NCBI GenBank assembly: GCA_030638205.1
Contig: DAOWFB010000160.1
Span: 1-7,732, forward strand
Direction: 5' to 3'
DNA length: 7,732 bases
Source: Thalassospiraceae bacterium
GTDB taxonomy: Bacteria; Pseudomonadota; Alphaproteobacteria; Rhodospirillales; Magnetovibrionaceae
How positions within the stretch are numbered: position 1 is the stretch's first letter; every line of letters begins with the position of its first letter. The position numbers and the translations under genes were made by a program. This document shows, in pieces, positions 1-6,703 of this stretch. The notes below the pieces were generated by a model. The model had not been told where the DNA came from and did no database searches. It saw only the letters and a list, made by a program, of their open reading frames with translations.

Positions 1-887
1 ACATGCGCACGCACCGCACCGGAAATACCGGCACCACCCACCAGCATTACACCAAGGCCGATAAACAACAGCAACACATGCGCCATGGCCAGTGTGCGTT
101 CCATCCCCGGTACGCCGTCGTGGGCGTTGACCATGCGCCAACCAGAATCGGGAAAGGCCTTATCTATGCGTGCCATTGCTGACCTCGCGTCGGTAATACC
201 GTTTGATTGCGGGGGCAACTTCACGCGAGAGTAAAAATAAACTTCAGCCCCTTCGTTCACCATGTCGGTGGCGGCAAGGCTTTCACTTAACACCATGATG
301 CGCGGCCCTAGGGTAAAGGCCCGGAATGCGCGGTCGGGCTCGGTAACAAGGGTACCCCGCAGTTGATAGCGGGTTGCGCCAATTTGTATACTGTCGCCTG
401 GCTTAATGCCCATGGCGCTGAACAATGTCGGGTCTGCCACCGCACCATAAACACCACCCTGTTGGGCGAGCATTTGATGAAGGTTGATTTTGGGCAGCGT
501 TTCCACGGTGCCATAAAGCGGGTAAGCAAGGTCGATGCCTTTAAGTTCCACCAATAAAGGCGCACCACCCGCAATGTCTTTTTTTACTGCGCGCACCATG
601 GGGCGCAGTTCGGCGGTGATGCTGACGTTGCCTTCGCGGCGCACGGTGGTAAGCTCGGCTTCGCTGGGCGGACGATGAAACAGACGCAGACTTAAGTCGC
701 CACCAACCGATTCCAATCCACCGCGACGCGCCCCGTCCATAAGGCTTTGCGTTGTCGCCCCCACTATTGCCACAGCCGCGGTGCCGATAATAACCCCGGC
801 CACCAATAACCACAGCCCGCCTGCGCCGCCGCGCATATCTCTGGCTGCAATCCGGGCCGCTAATTTCATATTGTTAAAAACTGGCAT
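1..887 (-). CDS. YbbP-like ABC transporter permease (FtsX family), N-terminal part, cut by left edge
   Basis: This is the first 295 residues of an inner-membrane permease of the YbbP/FtsX-like (MacB-type) ABC family, which usually runs to about 800-850 residues; the rest lies beyond the left edge. Seen: a short basic N-terminus (MKLAARIAARDMRGG), a first membrane helix at about residues 24-45, and a large periplasmic domain. That domain carries the subfamily hallmarks GGDLSLRL (62-69), ELKGIDLAYPLYG (114-126), GIKPGD (160-165) and EPDRAFRAFTLGPR (183-196). A second membrane helix starts near 268. The family works with a YbbA-type ATPase and is thought to move lipid-like or hydrophobic molecules; in E. 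coli it neighbours the lysophospholipase gene tesA. Two starts are possible, ATG at 887 or ATG at 869 (MKLAAR); neither has a clear Shine-Dalgarno, and homologues usually begin near the second. No ATPase gene lies directly upstream. Its G+C content is clearly higher than in most of the window. Confidence 0.9.
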   Translation of the reverse strand, partial: MPVFNNMKLAARIAARDMRGGAGGLWLLVAGVIIGTAAVAIVGATTQSLMDGARRGGLESVGGDLSLRLFHRPPSEAELTTVRREGNVSITAELRPMVRAVKKDIAGGAPLLVELKGIDLAYPLYGTVETLPKINLHQMLAQQGGVYGAVADPTLFSAMGIKPGDSIQIGATRYQLRGTLVTEPDRAFRAFTLGPRIMVLSESLAATDMVNEGAEVYFYSRVKLPPQSNGITDARSAMARIDKAFPDSGWRMVNAHDGVPGMERTLAMAHVLLLFIGLGVMLVGGAGISGAVRAH

Positions 888-901
888 GGTTATATAAATG
901 A

Positions 902-916
902 CGCATGAACCATGCG
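902..916. repeat. Perfect inverted repeat CGCATG-AAC-CATGCG
   Basis: A 15-bp dyad with 6-bp perfect arms and a 3-bp spacer lies 15 bp upstream of the outer permease start (887). Its position in a divergent promoter region suits an operator for a dimeric regulator. Arms this short can also arise by chance. The regulator, if any, is unknown. Confidence 0.35.
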
Positions 917-1036
917 CTGTCTAGGTTGGTGAATAATCTGAAGATCAGGGAAAAGCCAGATGAGACAGATGTTGCTGCCCGCGTACGTACAAAAGCCCTC
1001 TACCTCAGTTTTCTGCGTATTTTCCAATAATTATAT

Positions 1037-1047
1037 GGGTAATACCC
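1037..1047. repeat. Short inverted repeat GGGT-AAT-ACCC
   Basis: An 11-bp dyad with 4-bp arms lies about 35 bp upstream of the best candidate -10 element for the kinase gene (TATAAT at 1082-1087). It sits where an activator or repressor could bind. It is short enough to be coincidental. Confidence 0.2.
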
Positions 1048-1081
1048 CTTCATATTTCAGTGCTTGATGTGATTTTGTATC

Positions 1082-1087
1082 TATAAT
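1082..1087 (+). promoter_or_regulatory. Candidate -10 element (TATAAT) for the kinase gene
   Basis: A perfect TATAAT lies about 135 bp upstream of the kinase start in the AT-rich part of the divergent region. A TTGATG at 1064-1069 resembles a -35 box, but the spacer would be only 12 bp, too short for a standard sigma-70 promoter. If this -10 is used, it relies on a weak -35 or on an activator. The call rests on the -10 match alone. Confidence 0.25.
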
Positions 1088-1222
1088 AAAAATAATATGA
1101 GCGCAAAAAACGAAAAAGGTTAAATCGTGTTGTCTACTCCCCATTTCCGATAATTCAAATAACACACCCCTTGATGCCTCGGGTATGGGGCAGGGCTCAT
1201 TGAAGAAGATATTAGAACACCT

Positions 1223-3448
1223 ATGAAAATGACCTTACTTGCAGCGGCCATAGCGGCGATAGTCTTGGCGGTTGATTTAAATCTACCTCTCGGTGTTGCT
1301 GGTGCCGTTCCATATGTTGCCCTGGTTATGGTCGGGGCATGGTCTGAATCCATCCGACGGGTATATATCCTAGCTACCTTGGCCAGCGTGCTGACCGTTA
1401 TTGGCTATATTGCATCCCCTGAAGGCGGTGTTTATTGGGTTGTTCTCACCAACCGTGGGCTAGCTCTTTTTGCCATCTGGGTTGTGGCAGTTCTTATTGC
1501 GCAACGCAAAAGCCATGAAATAACGCTACTCGACAGTGAGCGGCGGTTCCGTTCCATGGTTGAAAATGCGGGCGATGGAATCTACATCCATGACCGATAT
1601 GGAAAAGTATTTGATGTAAATAAAGTTGCCTGTGTTCAGACTGGCTATACCCGCGATGAGTTGATATCCATGAACATTGCCCAACTGGATGCTGCCATCG
1701 ATTTTGATAAGCTTCGCGATAAATGGGATCTGGGTATAGCTGACCCAGCGAAATACCCCGTGACGATTGAAACAGCACACCGTCGCAAGGATGGCTCGAT
1801 TTTTCCCATAGAAGTTCGTATCAGTCTTTTGCCATCTAAGGGCGGCTATTTATTTGTGGCGATGGTACGCGATATAACCGAACGCAAGAAGACCAAAAGG
1901 GAGTTGGATTTCCAGAAACGCGCAATGGATGAACATGCCGTCGTCAGCATCACTGATGTTAACGGCAATATAATTCTTGTTAACGACAAGTTCTGTAAGA
2001 TTAGTGGTTTTCAACGTGAAGAATTACTCGGCCATAATCACCGAATGCTGAAGTCCAATGAGCATTCAGACGAATTTTATAAAGATTTATGGGACACTAT
2101 CACCAGCGGCAAGGTTTGGCGCGGTGAAATTAAAAACGCCAAGAAAAAAGGCGGTTTTAATTGGGCTTACACTTCTATTGTTCCGTTCCTCAATGAAAAG
2201 GGAGAGCCGTTTCAGTATGTGGCTATCCGCACTGATATTACCGAACGTAAACAAGCAGAACTTGATGCCCTGAAGGCTAAAAAGCTGGCCAATGATGCAA
2301 ACCGTGCCAAGTCTGACTTTCTTTCCTCCATGAGCCATGAATTGCGCACACCCCTTAACGCCATTCTCGGTTTTGGCCAGCTTCTTGAGTGCGATCCTAT
2401 CCACCCCTTAAGTAGCGACCAAGAGGAATCGGTTGGGCAAATCCTCAAGGGCGGGGAGCATCTTCTGAAACTTATCAACGAAGTGCTGGATCTGGCTAAA
2501 ATCGAAAGCGGGCAATTATCAATTTCCATTGAACCGGTAAGCCCCAACCTGATTGTGGACAGTTGCATGACCATGGCGTCTCACATGGCATCAAAGCGAG
2601 GCATTGAAATTGATAACCAGATCAGTGCCAGCAAACTTCCTAAAGTTATGGCTGACCGGACGCGCTTTAAACAGGTATTGCTGAACCTGCTTTCCAACGC
2701 CGTGAAGTATAATCGCGAAAACGGCCGTATCACCATTTCATGGGAACGCCTCGGTCACGACAAGCTCCGTTTCTCGGTAACCGATACCGGGTCGGGTATT
2801 CCAGCAAAACTGTATGATGAGCTGTTCCAGCCATTTCACCGGTTGGGCCGTGAATCATCAGATATTGAAGGAACCGGGATTGGCCTGACCATTACCCGAG
2901 AGCTGGTTAATCTTATGGGTGGTAAAATCAATTTTGAAAGTGTTGAGGGCGAGGGCACGACATTTTGTTTTGCCCTACCGTTGGCGGACGAATCTCAGGC
3001 AGAACAACAAATTATTGATGTGGACGCCTTGGAGGTAATCCCCAGTGTTAGCTTTGCTGCTGGCGAAACGGCCAAAATGATATTTTACATCGAGGATAAC
3101 CCGGCCAACCTGAAATTAATGGAAAAGATCATCAGCCGCGAACCGGGGCTTGAGCTGGTCTCGGCCCACACCGCAGAAATAGGTTTAGCGATGATAGAAA
3201 GCGACCCGCCCGACCTGATTTTAATGGACATTAACCTGTCGGGCATGGACGGCATCAATGCGATGGGTATTTTGCAGGCCAATGATGCGACACGACACAT
3301 ACCGGTTATTGCCGTCAGTGCAGCAGCCATGCCGAGAGATATTGAGCGCGGTATGAACGCAGGCTTCAGGGACTACCTGACCAAGCCAATTAACGTTAAT
3401 AAGGCGCTTGCGGTAATCAGGGATGCTTTGAGTACACCCGATCAGTAA
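1223..3448 (+). CDS. Membrane-anchored PAS-PAS hybrid sensor histidine kinase with C-terminal receiver
   Basis: A 741-residue hybrid kinase. Domains in order: about four hydrophobic helices at 3-95 with little periplasmic sequence, PAS 1 at about 104-220, PAS 2 with PAC at about 230-345 (each ending in DITER), a helical linker at 340-365, a dimerisation domain with phosphorylatable His372 (SHELRTP, 371-377), and an ATPase domain. The ATPase domain has the N box NLLSNAVKY (488-496), G1 DTGSGI (521-526), F box LFQPFHR (534-540) and G2 GTGIGL (550-555). A receiver follows at about 618-735 with Glu624/Asp625, phospho-acceptor Asp669, Ser699 and Lys721. All catalytic residues are present, so it should autophosphorylate and pass phosphate to its own receiver. 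Further transfer normally needs an HPt domain, which is not in the window. The PAS domains probably sense a cytoplasmic or membrane-borne cue; the ligand cannot be read from sequence. ATG 1223 has only a weak, distant GAAGAAG as ribosome site, and an in-frame TGA lies about 45 bp upstream; ATG 1229 is an alternative. Confidence 0.95.
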   Translation: MKMTLLAAAIAAIVLAVDLNLPLGVAGAVPYVALVMVGAWSESIRRVYILATLASVLTVIGYIASPEGGVYWVVLTNRGLALFAIWVVAVLIAQRKSHEITLLDSERRFRSMVENAGDGIYIHDRYGKVFDVNKVACVQTGYTRDELISMNIAQLDAAIDFDKLRDKWDLGIADPAKYPVTIETAHRRKDGSIFPIEVRISLLPSKGGYLFVAMVRDITERKKTKRELDFQKRAMDEHAVVSITDVNGNIILVNDKFCKISGFQREELLGHNHRMLKSNEHSDEFYKDLWDTITSGKVWRGEIKNAKKKGGFNWAYTSIVPFLNEKGEPFQYVAIRTDITERKQAELDALKAKKLANDANRAKSDFLSSMSHELRTPLNAILGFGQLLECDPIHPLSSDQEESVGQILKGGEHLLKLINEVLDLAKIESGQLSISIEPVSPNLIVDSCMTMASHMASKRGIEIDNQISASKLPKVMADRTRFKQVLLNLLSNAVKYNRENGRITISWERLGHDKLRFSVTDTGSGIPAKLYDELFQPFHRLGRESSDIEGTGIGLTITRELVNLMGGKINFESVEGEGTTFCFALPLADESQAEQQIIDVDALEVIPSVSFAAGETAKMIFYIEDNPANLKLMEKIISREPGLELVSAHTAEIGLAMIESDPPDLILMDINLSGMDGINAMGILQANDATRHIPVIAVSAAAMPRDIERGMNAGFRDYLTKPINVNKALAVIRDALSTPDQ

Positions 3449-3529
3449 AATCCCCCATGGCTCGCCAAGGTTTGCATGCTGTAATGTTTCTAGGTGCGCA
3501 CATGGCTGCTCGGGTGATATGCTCCACCT

Positions 3530-4282
3530 ATGGCGTTAATTGATATACCAAAAGTAATTGCCCATCGTGGGGCCAGTGGAACGGCACCGGAAAATACGTT
3601 GGTGGCCATTGTTCGCGCTAGTGATTTGGGCGTGACTGCGGTTGAATTGGACGTAACCATTAGCAGCGACGGTATTGCGGTTATGCTGCATGATGAAAAC
3701 GTTGATCGCACATCCAATGGCAATGGGCTGATTACACAAAAAACTATTAATGAAATACAAAAACTTGATGCCGGAAGCTGGTTTGACGGTACATTTGCGG
3801 GCGAGCCTATCCCAACCTTAAAACAGGCCATGAAGACGATTAATAAGCATAAGCTTTTTTTTAACATGGAAATAAAGCCATCAGCGGGCCTAGAAGAAAA
3901 GACCGCAAAAATTGTCGCGGATGAGGTTAATAAAAACTGGCAAGCAAATGCGCCAATGTTAGTTTCCTCAACTAGTGAGGTATGCTTGCAAACGTTTCAA
4001 AAAATTAACCCCCAGATGCCGTGCGGGTTAATTGTCGATAATGTTCCTGAAAACTGGCGTGAAATTATGCAGCGCAATAATTGCGTTAGCATTCATTTTC
4101 ATTACTCAAACGCCAACCTTGAGCTTGTAAAAGAAATCAAATCTGCCGGGTACTCTGCATTGGTCTATACGGTAGACGACCCTATGGCAGCAAAAGATAT
4201 GTTTGTTATGGGTGTGGATGGGGTTTTTACCAATTTTCCCGAAATGATTATGCCCGTAACCGAGTGTGGCAGTACAAATTGA
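3530..4282 (+). CDS. ugpQ: Glycerophosphodiester phosphodiesterase (UgpQ-like, cytoplasmic)
   Basis: A 250-residue GDPD-family enzyme, close in length to E. coli UgpQ (247). The family hydrolyses glycerophosphodiesters such as glycerophosphocholine or glycerophosphoethanolamine to sn-glycerol 3-phosphate and an alcohol, using a divalent metal in a TIM barrel. Seen: the signature HRGASGTAPENT (12-23, His12/Arg13 and Glu21), metal ligands Glu39 and Asp41 (VELDV), HDENVDRT (54-61, second catalytic His54), EIKP (114-117) and the C-terminal strand GVDGVFTNFP (228-237). No signal peptide is visible, which points to a cytoplasmic form acting on imported or membrane-turnover products. The start is fixed: an in-frame TGA lies 15 bp upstream of the ATG, and GGGTGAT at 3512-3518 can serve as ribosome site. 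It follows the kinase by 81 bp and precedes the small response regulator by 88 bp, so co-transcription is possible but not shown. UgpQ is used as the family name; no ugp transporter genes are seen. Confidence 0.92.
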   Translation: MALIDIPKVIAHRGASGTAPENTLVAIVRASDLGVTAVELDVTISSDGIAVMLHDENVDRTSNGNGLITQKTINEIQKLDAGSWFDGTFAGEPIPTLKQAMKTINKHKLFFNMEIKPSAGLEEKTAKIVADEVNKNWQANAPMLVSSTSEVCLQTFQKINPQMPCGLIVDNVPENWREIMQRNNCVSIHFHYSNANLELVKEIKSAGYSALVYTVDDPMAAKDMFVMGVDGVFTNFPEMIMPVTECGSTN

Positions 4283-4338
4283 TTAGGTAAGCTACCCGGA
4301 TGGCATATTTTTTGTCATGGGTGCATTGGTTATATTTG

Positions 4339-4353
4339 TGCGTAGATAACGCA
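4339..4353. repeat. Perfect inverted repeat TGCGT-AGATA-ACGCA before the response regulator
   Basis: A 15-bp dyad with 5-bp arms and a 5-bp spacer ends 5 bp before the GGAG ribosome site of the regulator gene. It could be an operator over a promoter in the 88-bp gap (for example for autoregulation) or, in RNA, a small hairpin affecting access to the ribosome site. Chance is not excluded for arms of this length. Confidence 0.3.
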
Positions 4354-4358
4354 TATTT

Positions 4359-4362
4359 GGAG
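4359..4362 (+). promoter_or_regulatory. Ribosome binding site GGAG that decides a TTG start
   Basis: GGAG lies 8 nt before TTG 4371. This spacing is ideal and supports a TTG start for the response regulator, because the family's conserved N-terminus (SKILVID) begins exactly there and no in-frame ATG occurs until well inside the domain. Confidence 0.75.
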
Positions 4363-4370
4363 ATTTAGGT

Positions 4371-4739
4371 TTGAGCAAGATACTAGTAATTGACGGCGAC
4401 AGAGAAGTAAGGCTTTCAATCAGAACTGCATTAGAAAGCGTTGGTCACGATGTGGTTGATTGCGCCAATGCCGCAGATGGAATTAGTACCATAAAAGATA
4501 ATATTTTTGGCGCTGCGATTGTAGACCTTATCTTGCCCGACATTTACGGGCTTGAAATGATCGGCGAAATGCGAAAAACTTTCCCCAATCTAAAAGTAAT
4601 TACAATTTCTGGCGGTGAGGAAATGTTGCAAAAAAATCACCTTTCGGTAGCGGAAGCATTTGGCGCAACTGCGTCACTTGAAAAACCGTTTGAGGCACAA
4701 ATGCTTATTGATGCAGTAAGTAATGCTGTTGCAGCTTAG
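4371..4739 (+). CDS. Single-domain (CheY-like) response regulator, no output domain
   Basis: The 122 residues form one receiver domain and nothing else. Seen: N-terminal strand ILVIDGD (4-10), phospho-acceptor Asp52 in IVDLILPD (50-57), switch residue Ser80 in VITISGG (76-82) and conserved Lys105 in LEKPF (103-107). The acidic pair that normally binds Mg2+ reads Asp8-Gly9 rather than Asp-Asp, with Asp10 following, so one metal ligand is replaced. Such stand-alone receivers act by protein-protein contact or as phosphate carriers or sinks. The obvious candidate partner is the hybrid kinase two genes upstream, but that kinase has its own receiver and no HPt protein is visible, so pairing is inference. 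Translation starts at TTG with a good GGAG eight bases upstream. Its stop codon overlaps the stop of the convergent synthetase gene. Confidence 0.92.
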   Translation: MSKILVIDGDREVRLSIRTALESVGHDVVDCANAADGISTIKDNIFGAAIVDLILPDIYGLEMIGEMRKTFPNLKVITISGGEEMLQKNHLSVAEAFGATASLEKPFEAQMLIDAVSNAVAA

Positions 4740-4745
4740 TTTTTT
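4725..4745 (+). terminator. Weak candidate terminator at the convergent gene ends
   Basis: GCTG-TTG-CAGC (4725-4735) forms a 4-bp stem, and six T residues follow at 4740-4745. The stem is short and the T-run starts a few bases away, so this is a poor intrinsic terminator. It is the only such structure seen between the response regulator and the convergent synthetase, and it overlaps the 3' ends of both. Confidence 0.25.
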
Positions 4746-6685
4746 AATTCATCCAAATTAATAAAATTTGACAAAGCATCGGGGTTTAAAAGTGCCTCTT
4801 TGTTTTTAATTTCAATTCCTTCAACCGCATTTCTTACGGCAATTTCAGTTATTTTTCCTGATCTTGTGCGCGGTATATCATTTACCGCAATAATTTTTGC
4901 CGGAACATGGCGGGGGGAACATTTTTCTTTTATTTGTCGTTTTATGGTAGATACAAGGGTATCGCTCAGCGTTATGCCATCTGCCAACATAACAAATAAA
5001 ACTATTCTTACGTCGCCATCCCATTGCTGGCCAATGGCTATGCTTTCGACAATTTCATTTAATTGTTCAACTTGGCGATATATTTCTGCAGTACCGATGC
5101 GAACTCCACCGGGGTTCAGCGTTGCATCTGACCTGCCATAAACAACTATTCCACCGTTTTCGGTAATTTCTATAAAATCACCATGATGCCAGATGCCGGG
5201 GAAGCGTTCAAAATATGCCCCACTATAACGGCTTCCGTCCGGGTCATTCCAAAACCCAATTGGCATTGATGGGAATGGTTTTGTACATACCAATTCACCT
5301 TTTTCGCACCTAACGGGCAGGCCATCATCATTAAATACATTAACTGCCATGCCCAGCCCGCGGGTTTGTATTTCACCACGGCGCACCGGGCCTATGGGGT
5401 TTCCTAAAATAAAGCATGATATTATATCGGTTCCACCAGAAATGGACGCAAGCTGAACATCGGCTTTTATGTTTTTATAAACATATTCAAATGATTCCGC
5501 CACCAATGGAGAACCGGTTGAAGCAATGGTTTTAAGGTTTTCAAGTTTATGGCTTTTGCTTGTGCTAAATCCATTTTGTTTTAGGGCATCTATATATTTT
5601 GCCGATGTGCCAAAAAATGCAATACCTTCGGCATCAATATAATTAAACAGTGCTTCCGGGCCGGGGTAAAATGGCGATCCATCATACAAAGCCAATGTTG
5701 CACCGCTGGCCAGTGCGCTAACCAGCCAGTTCCACATCATCCATCCGCAGGTGGTAAAATAAAAAACCTTATCGGCTGGCTTTATATCACAATGATAAAG
5801 ATGCTCTTTTGTATGTTGAATAAGCGTTCCCCCGGCACCGTGAACAATGCATTTTGGCACCCCGGTTGTGCCGGAAGAAAACATTATAAAAAGCGGATGA
5901 TCAAAGGGTAGGTGGGTATATTCAATTTCGCCCGCAATAAAACCACTGATAAAATCATCCCACGTTACCGCAGCGTCAAGGGTTGCTAGATTTGTTGCAG
6001 CCTGAGTATATTCAACTATTACTGTTTGAATTAATGTTGGCAACTTTTTTTGGATGCTTGATAATTTTTCCATGCAATCAAAACGCTTGCCGCCGTAATA
6101 ATATCCCTCGGCGGCAAAAAGCACCTTAGGCTCGATTTGCTTAAAACGCTCGATCACGCCTTCAACCCCAAAATCAGGCGAACAAGAAGACCAAACAGCA
6201 CCAATGGCAGTTGTGGCCAGCATGGCGATTACCGCTTCGGGCATATTGGGAAGGTATCCAACAATCCGGTCACCGGGTTTTATTCCGGCTTCTTTCAACC
6301 CTTGGGATACACGCGAGACTTCGGCCCTTAGTTGATTCCAGCTAAGGCGGTATGATGCCTTATCTTCGCCCCTGAATATGATTGCATCGCTATCACCACT
6401 GTTATCGGTGCTGGGCCCTTGCAGCAGATTTTCGGCATAATTTAGACGGGCATCACCAAACCATTTGGCGCCAGGCATTGCGTCTTTATTTTCTAGCACC
6501 CTGTCGCCCCAGTGGGTCGCAACAAGGTTGCTATCGGTGCGCACCAAGTCCCAAAATTTTTCAGGTGAGTTTATGGAAAAATCATAAAAATCGTTGAAAT
6601 CAGAAATGCCCGCAGCATTCATCAGACGAGCAATGTTTGTTTGTTCTATCCGTTGTTTAGATGGCTGCCATAAAATAGGGTTCAT
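4736..6685 (-). CDS. Acetoacetyl-CoA synthetase (acetoacetate-CoA ligase)
   Basis: A 649-residue ANL-superfamily enzyme, full length for the family (about 650). It activates acetoacetate with ATP and CoA to acetoacetyl-CoA, AMP and pyrophosphate in the cytoplasm. In bacteria this feeds ketone bodies or depolymerised polyhydroxybutyrate into central metabolism. Seen: the N-terminus MNPILWQPSKQRIEQTNI, close to known acetoacetyl-CoA synthetases, and an acetyl-CoA-synthetase-type N-terminal region with KWFGDARLNYAENLL (74-88). Also present are the adenylation loop FSSGTTGVPK (269-278), GWMMWNW (314-320), SISGGTD (414-420), WHHGD (499-503), the hinge YGRSDATLNPGGVRIGTAEI (516-535) and PRTRSGK with catalytic Lys611. 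No key residue is missing. It begins 18 nt after the Usp stop and has no clear ribosome site, so it is probably translated as part of the TRAP-Usp operon. An acetyl- or propionyl-CoA synthetase is less likely given the N-terminus. Names used in the literature include acsA and aacS. Confidence 0.93.
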   Translation of the reverse strand: MNPILWQPSKQRIEQTNIARLMNAAGISDFNDFYDFSINSPEKFWDLVRTDSNLVATHWGDRVLENKDAMPGAKWFGDARLNYAENLLQGPSTDNSGDSDAIIFRGEDKASYRLSWNQLRAEVSRVSQGLKEAGIKPGDRIVGYLPNMPEAVIAMLATTAIGAVWSSCSPDFGVEGVIERFKQIEPKVLFAAEGYYYGGKRFDCMEKLSSIQKKLPTLIQTVIVEYTQAATNLATLDAAVTWDDFISGFIAGEIEYTHLPFDHPLFIMFSSGTTGVPKCIVHGAGGTLIQHTKEHLYHCDIKPADKVFYFTTCGWMMWNWLVSALASGATLALYDGSPFYPGPEALFNYIDAEGIAFFGTSAKYIDALKQNGFSTSKSHKLENLKTIASTGSPLVAESFEYVYKNIKADVQLASISGGTDIISCFILGNPIGPVRRGEIQTRGLGMAVNVFNDDGLPVRCEKGELVCTKPFPSMPIGFWNDPDGSRYSGAYFERFPGIWHHGDFIEITENGGIVVYGRSDATLNPGGVRIGTAEIYRQVEQLNEIVESIAIGQQWDGDVRIVLFVMLADGITLSDTLVSTIKRQIKEKCSPRHVPAKIIAVNDIPRTRSGKITEIAVRNAVEGIEIKNKEALLNPDALSNFINLDELKN

Positions 6686-6703
6686 GATTTTTACAGTAGG
6701 ACT

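Larger units (their letters stand above)
888..1222. other. Divergent intergenic region, 335 bp
   Basis: No open frame here looks like a protein. The region separates the minus-strand permease from the plus-strand kinase, so it should hold promoters for both. Seen in it are the inverted repeats at 902-916, 938-948 (CTGA-AGA-TCAG) and 1037-1047, a direct repeat of CAGATG at 957-962 and 966-971, and an AT-rich stretch at about 1071-1098 that contains TATAAT. The stretch is lower in G+C than the permease next to it. I see no tRNA, no riboswitch I can recognise and no strong terminator. Confidence 0.7.

Noticed and set aside
541..813. A 90-codon minus-strand open frame rich in Arg, His and Gly
   Set aside because: It is another frame of the high-G+C YbbP-like gene. 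The permease frame gives a coherent membrane protein; this one gives low-complexity sequence.
1064..1087. TTGATG and TATAAT as a full sigma-70 promoter
   Set aside because: The spacer is 12 bp, well below the usual 16-18 bp. Only the TATAAT was kept, at low confidence.
2212..2574. A 120-codon open frame on the minus strand inside the kinase gene
   Set aside because: It lies wholly within the dimerisation and ATPase part of a clear kinase, has no family resemblance or ribosome site, and is a shadow of the real frame.
3449..3529. Palindromes CCATGG and GCATGC in the gap after the kinase gene
   Set aside because: Six-base palindromes are common by chance, do not form a stem-loop with a T-run, and have no clear role.
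4283..4320. Possible terminator after the phosphodiesterase gene (GGTA-AGC-TACC followed by a T-run)
   Set aside because: The stem is only 4 bp and the T-run begins more than 10 bp after it, so it does not fit an intrinsic terminator.
4800..5141. A 113-codon plus-strand open frame opposite the synthetase
   Set aside because: It is antisense to the conserved C-terminal domain of acetoacetyl-CoA synthetase and has no recognisable domain or clear ribosome site.
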